6,965 nt of DNA. Source: an uncultured Magnetococcales bacterium. GTDB lineage: Bacteria > Pseudomonadota > Magnetococcia > Magnetococcales > Magnetaquicoccaceae. The notes under the pieces are model-generated. The model saw only the letters and a list, made by a program, of their open reading frames with translations. It was not told where the DNA came from and ran no database searches. Both the position numbers and the translations under genes were made by a program. Location of the stretch: NCBI GenBank assembly GCA_903913345.1, contig CAIWLA010000099.1, positions 1 to 6,965 on the forward strand, given 5' to 3'. Below are positions 6,902 through 6,965 of this stretch, one piece after another (position 1 is the stretch's first letter; each line of letters opens with the position of its first letter).

Positions 6902-6910
6902 GGGGGGGGG
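6902..6910 (+). repeat. G9 homopolymer preceded by T7, just before a possible start codon
   Basis: A run of seven T (6895-6901) passes directly into nine G (6902-6910), then TATAA and ATG at 6916. The tract occupies the position where a ribosome binding site would be expected for that ATG. Confidence 0.7.
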
Positions 6911-6915
6911 TATAA

Positions 6916-6965
6916 ATGATTGACTATTTCTCTGATCGTGAGCTTGGAAAACAACCACCACACAC
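6916..6965 (+). CDS. Possible start of an unidentified gene (runs off the window)
   Basis: ATG 6916 opens a frame of 16 full codons to the window end without a stop, reading MIDYFSDRELGKQPPH. It lies 53 bp downstream of the toxin gene, on the same strand. There is no standard ribosome site other than the G9 run 5 nt upstream. The composition looks protein-like, but the stretch is too short to assign a family and could be chance. Confidence 0.4.
   Translation, partial: MIDYFSDRELGKQPPH

Noticed and set aside
6895..6910. T7 run as an intrinsic terminator after the toxin gene
   Set aside because: No GC-rich stem precedes the T-run, and it is followed at once by G9, which is not terminator architecture.

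Overview
The window reads as a GC-rich chromosomal segment of a Gram-negative bacterium, most likely a pseudomonadote. The evidence is the codon bias of the genes, a proteobacterial-type exonuclease VII large subunit, an exported LytM-type peptidase, and a very large FecR/Ig-like repeat surface protein. Giant proteins of this kind are common in Magnetococcales and related marine or sediment proteobacteria. That placement is an impression from family knowledge; no lineage marker such as rRNA is present.

Layout. (1) Positions 1-3499, minus strand: one uninterrupted reading frame of at least 1166 codons that runs off the left edge. It encodes a non-classically exported, probably type I-secreted adhesin-like protein. 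Its order is an N-terminal module, a FecR-like domain, a histidine-rich linker, a conserved 'GxTDxxGxFxxxxGDTVTF' module and at least six Ig/cadherin-like repeats. (2) Positions 3500-3762: a divergent intergenic region. It has an AT-rich island with a good candidate promoter for the adhesin, a 12-bp near-tandem repeat, and an inverted repeat in the leader of the rightward genes. (3) Positions 3763-5194, plus strand: xseA, intact in content but split by a one-base insertion in a G6 run at 4368-4373. (4) Positions 5173-6021: a secreted M23 metallopeptidase whose start overlaps the end of xseA, so the two are probably translationally coupled. (5) Positions 6022-6162: a short spacer with a perfect Shine-Dalgarno sequence but no convincing gene. 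(6) Positions 6163-6862: a two-gene toxin-antitoxin module, a DUF2281-type antitoxin overlapping a PIN-domain (VapC-like) ribonuclease. (7) Positions 6863-6965: a T7-G9 tract directly in front of what may be the first codons of another gene.

How the genes relate. xseA and the M23 peptidase look like a housekeeping operon (DNA repair plus cell-wall remodelling). The antitoxin-toxin pair is a self-contained accessory cassette. The large adhesin is transcribed divergently and independently. I see no clear sign of a wholly new system. The points most worth a second look are the xseA frameshift, the group of poly-G tracts, the histidine-rich stalk of the adhesin and the structured intergenic region.
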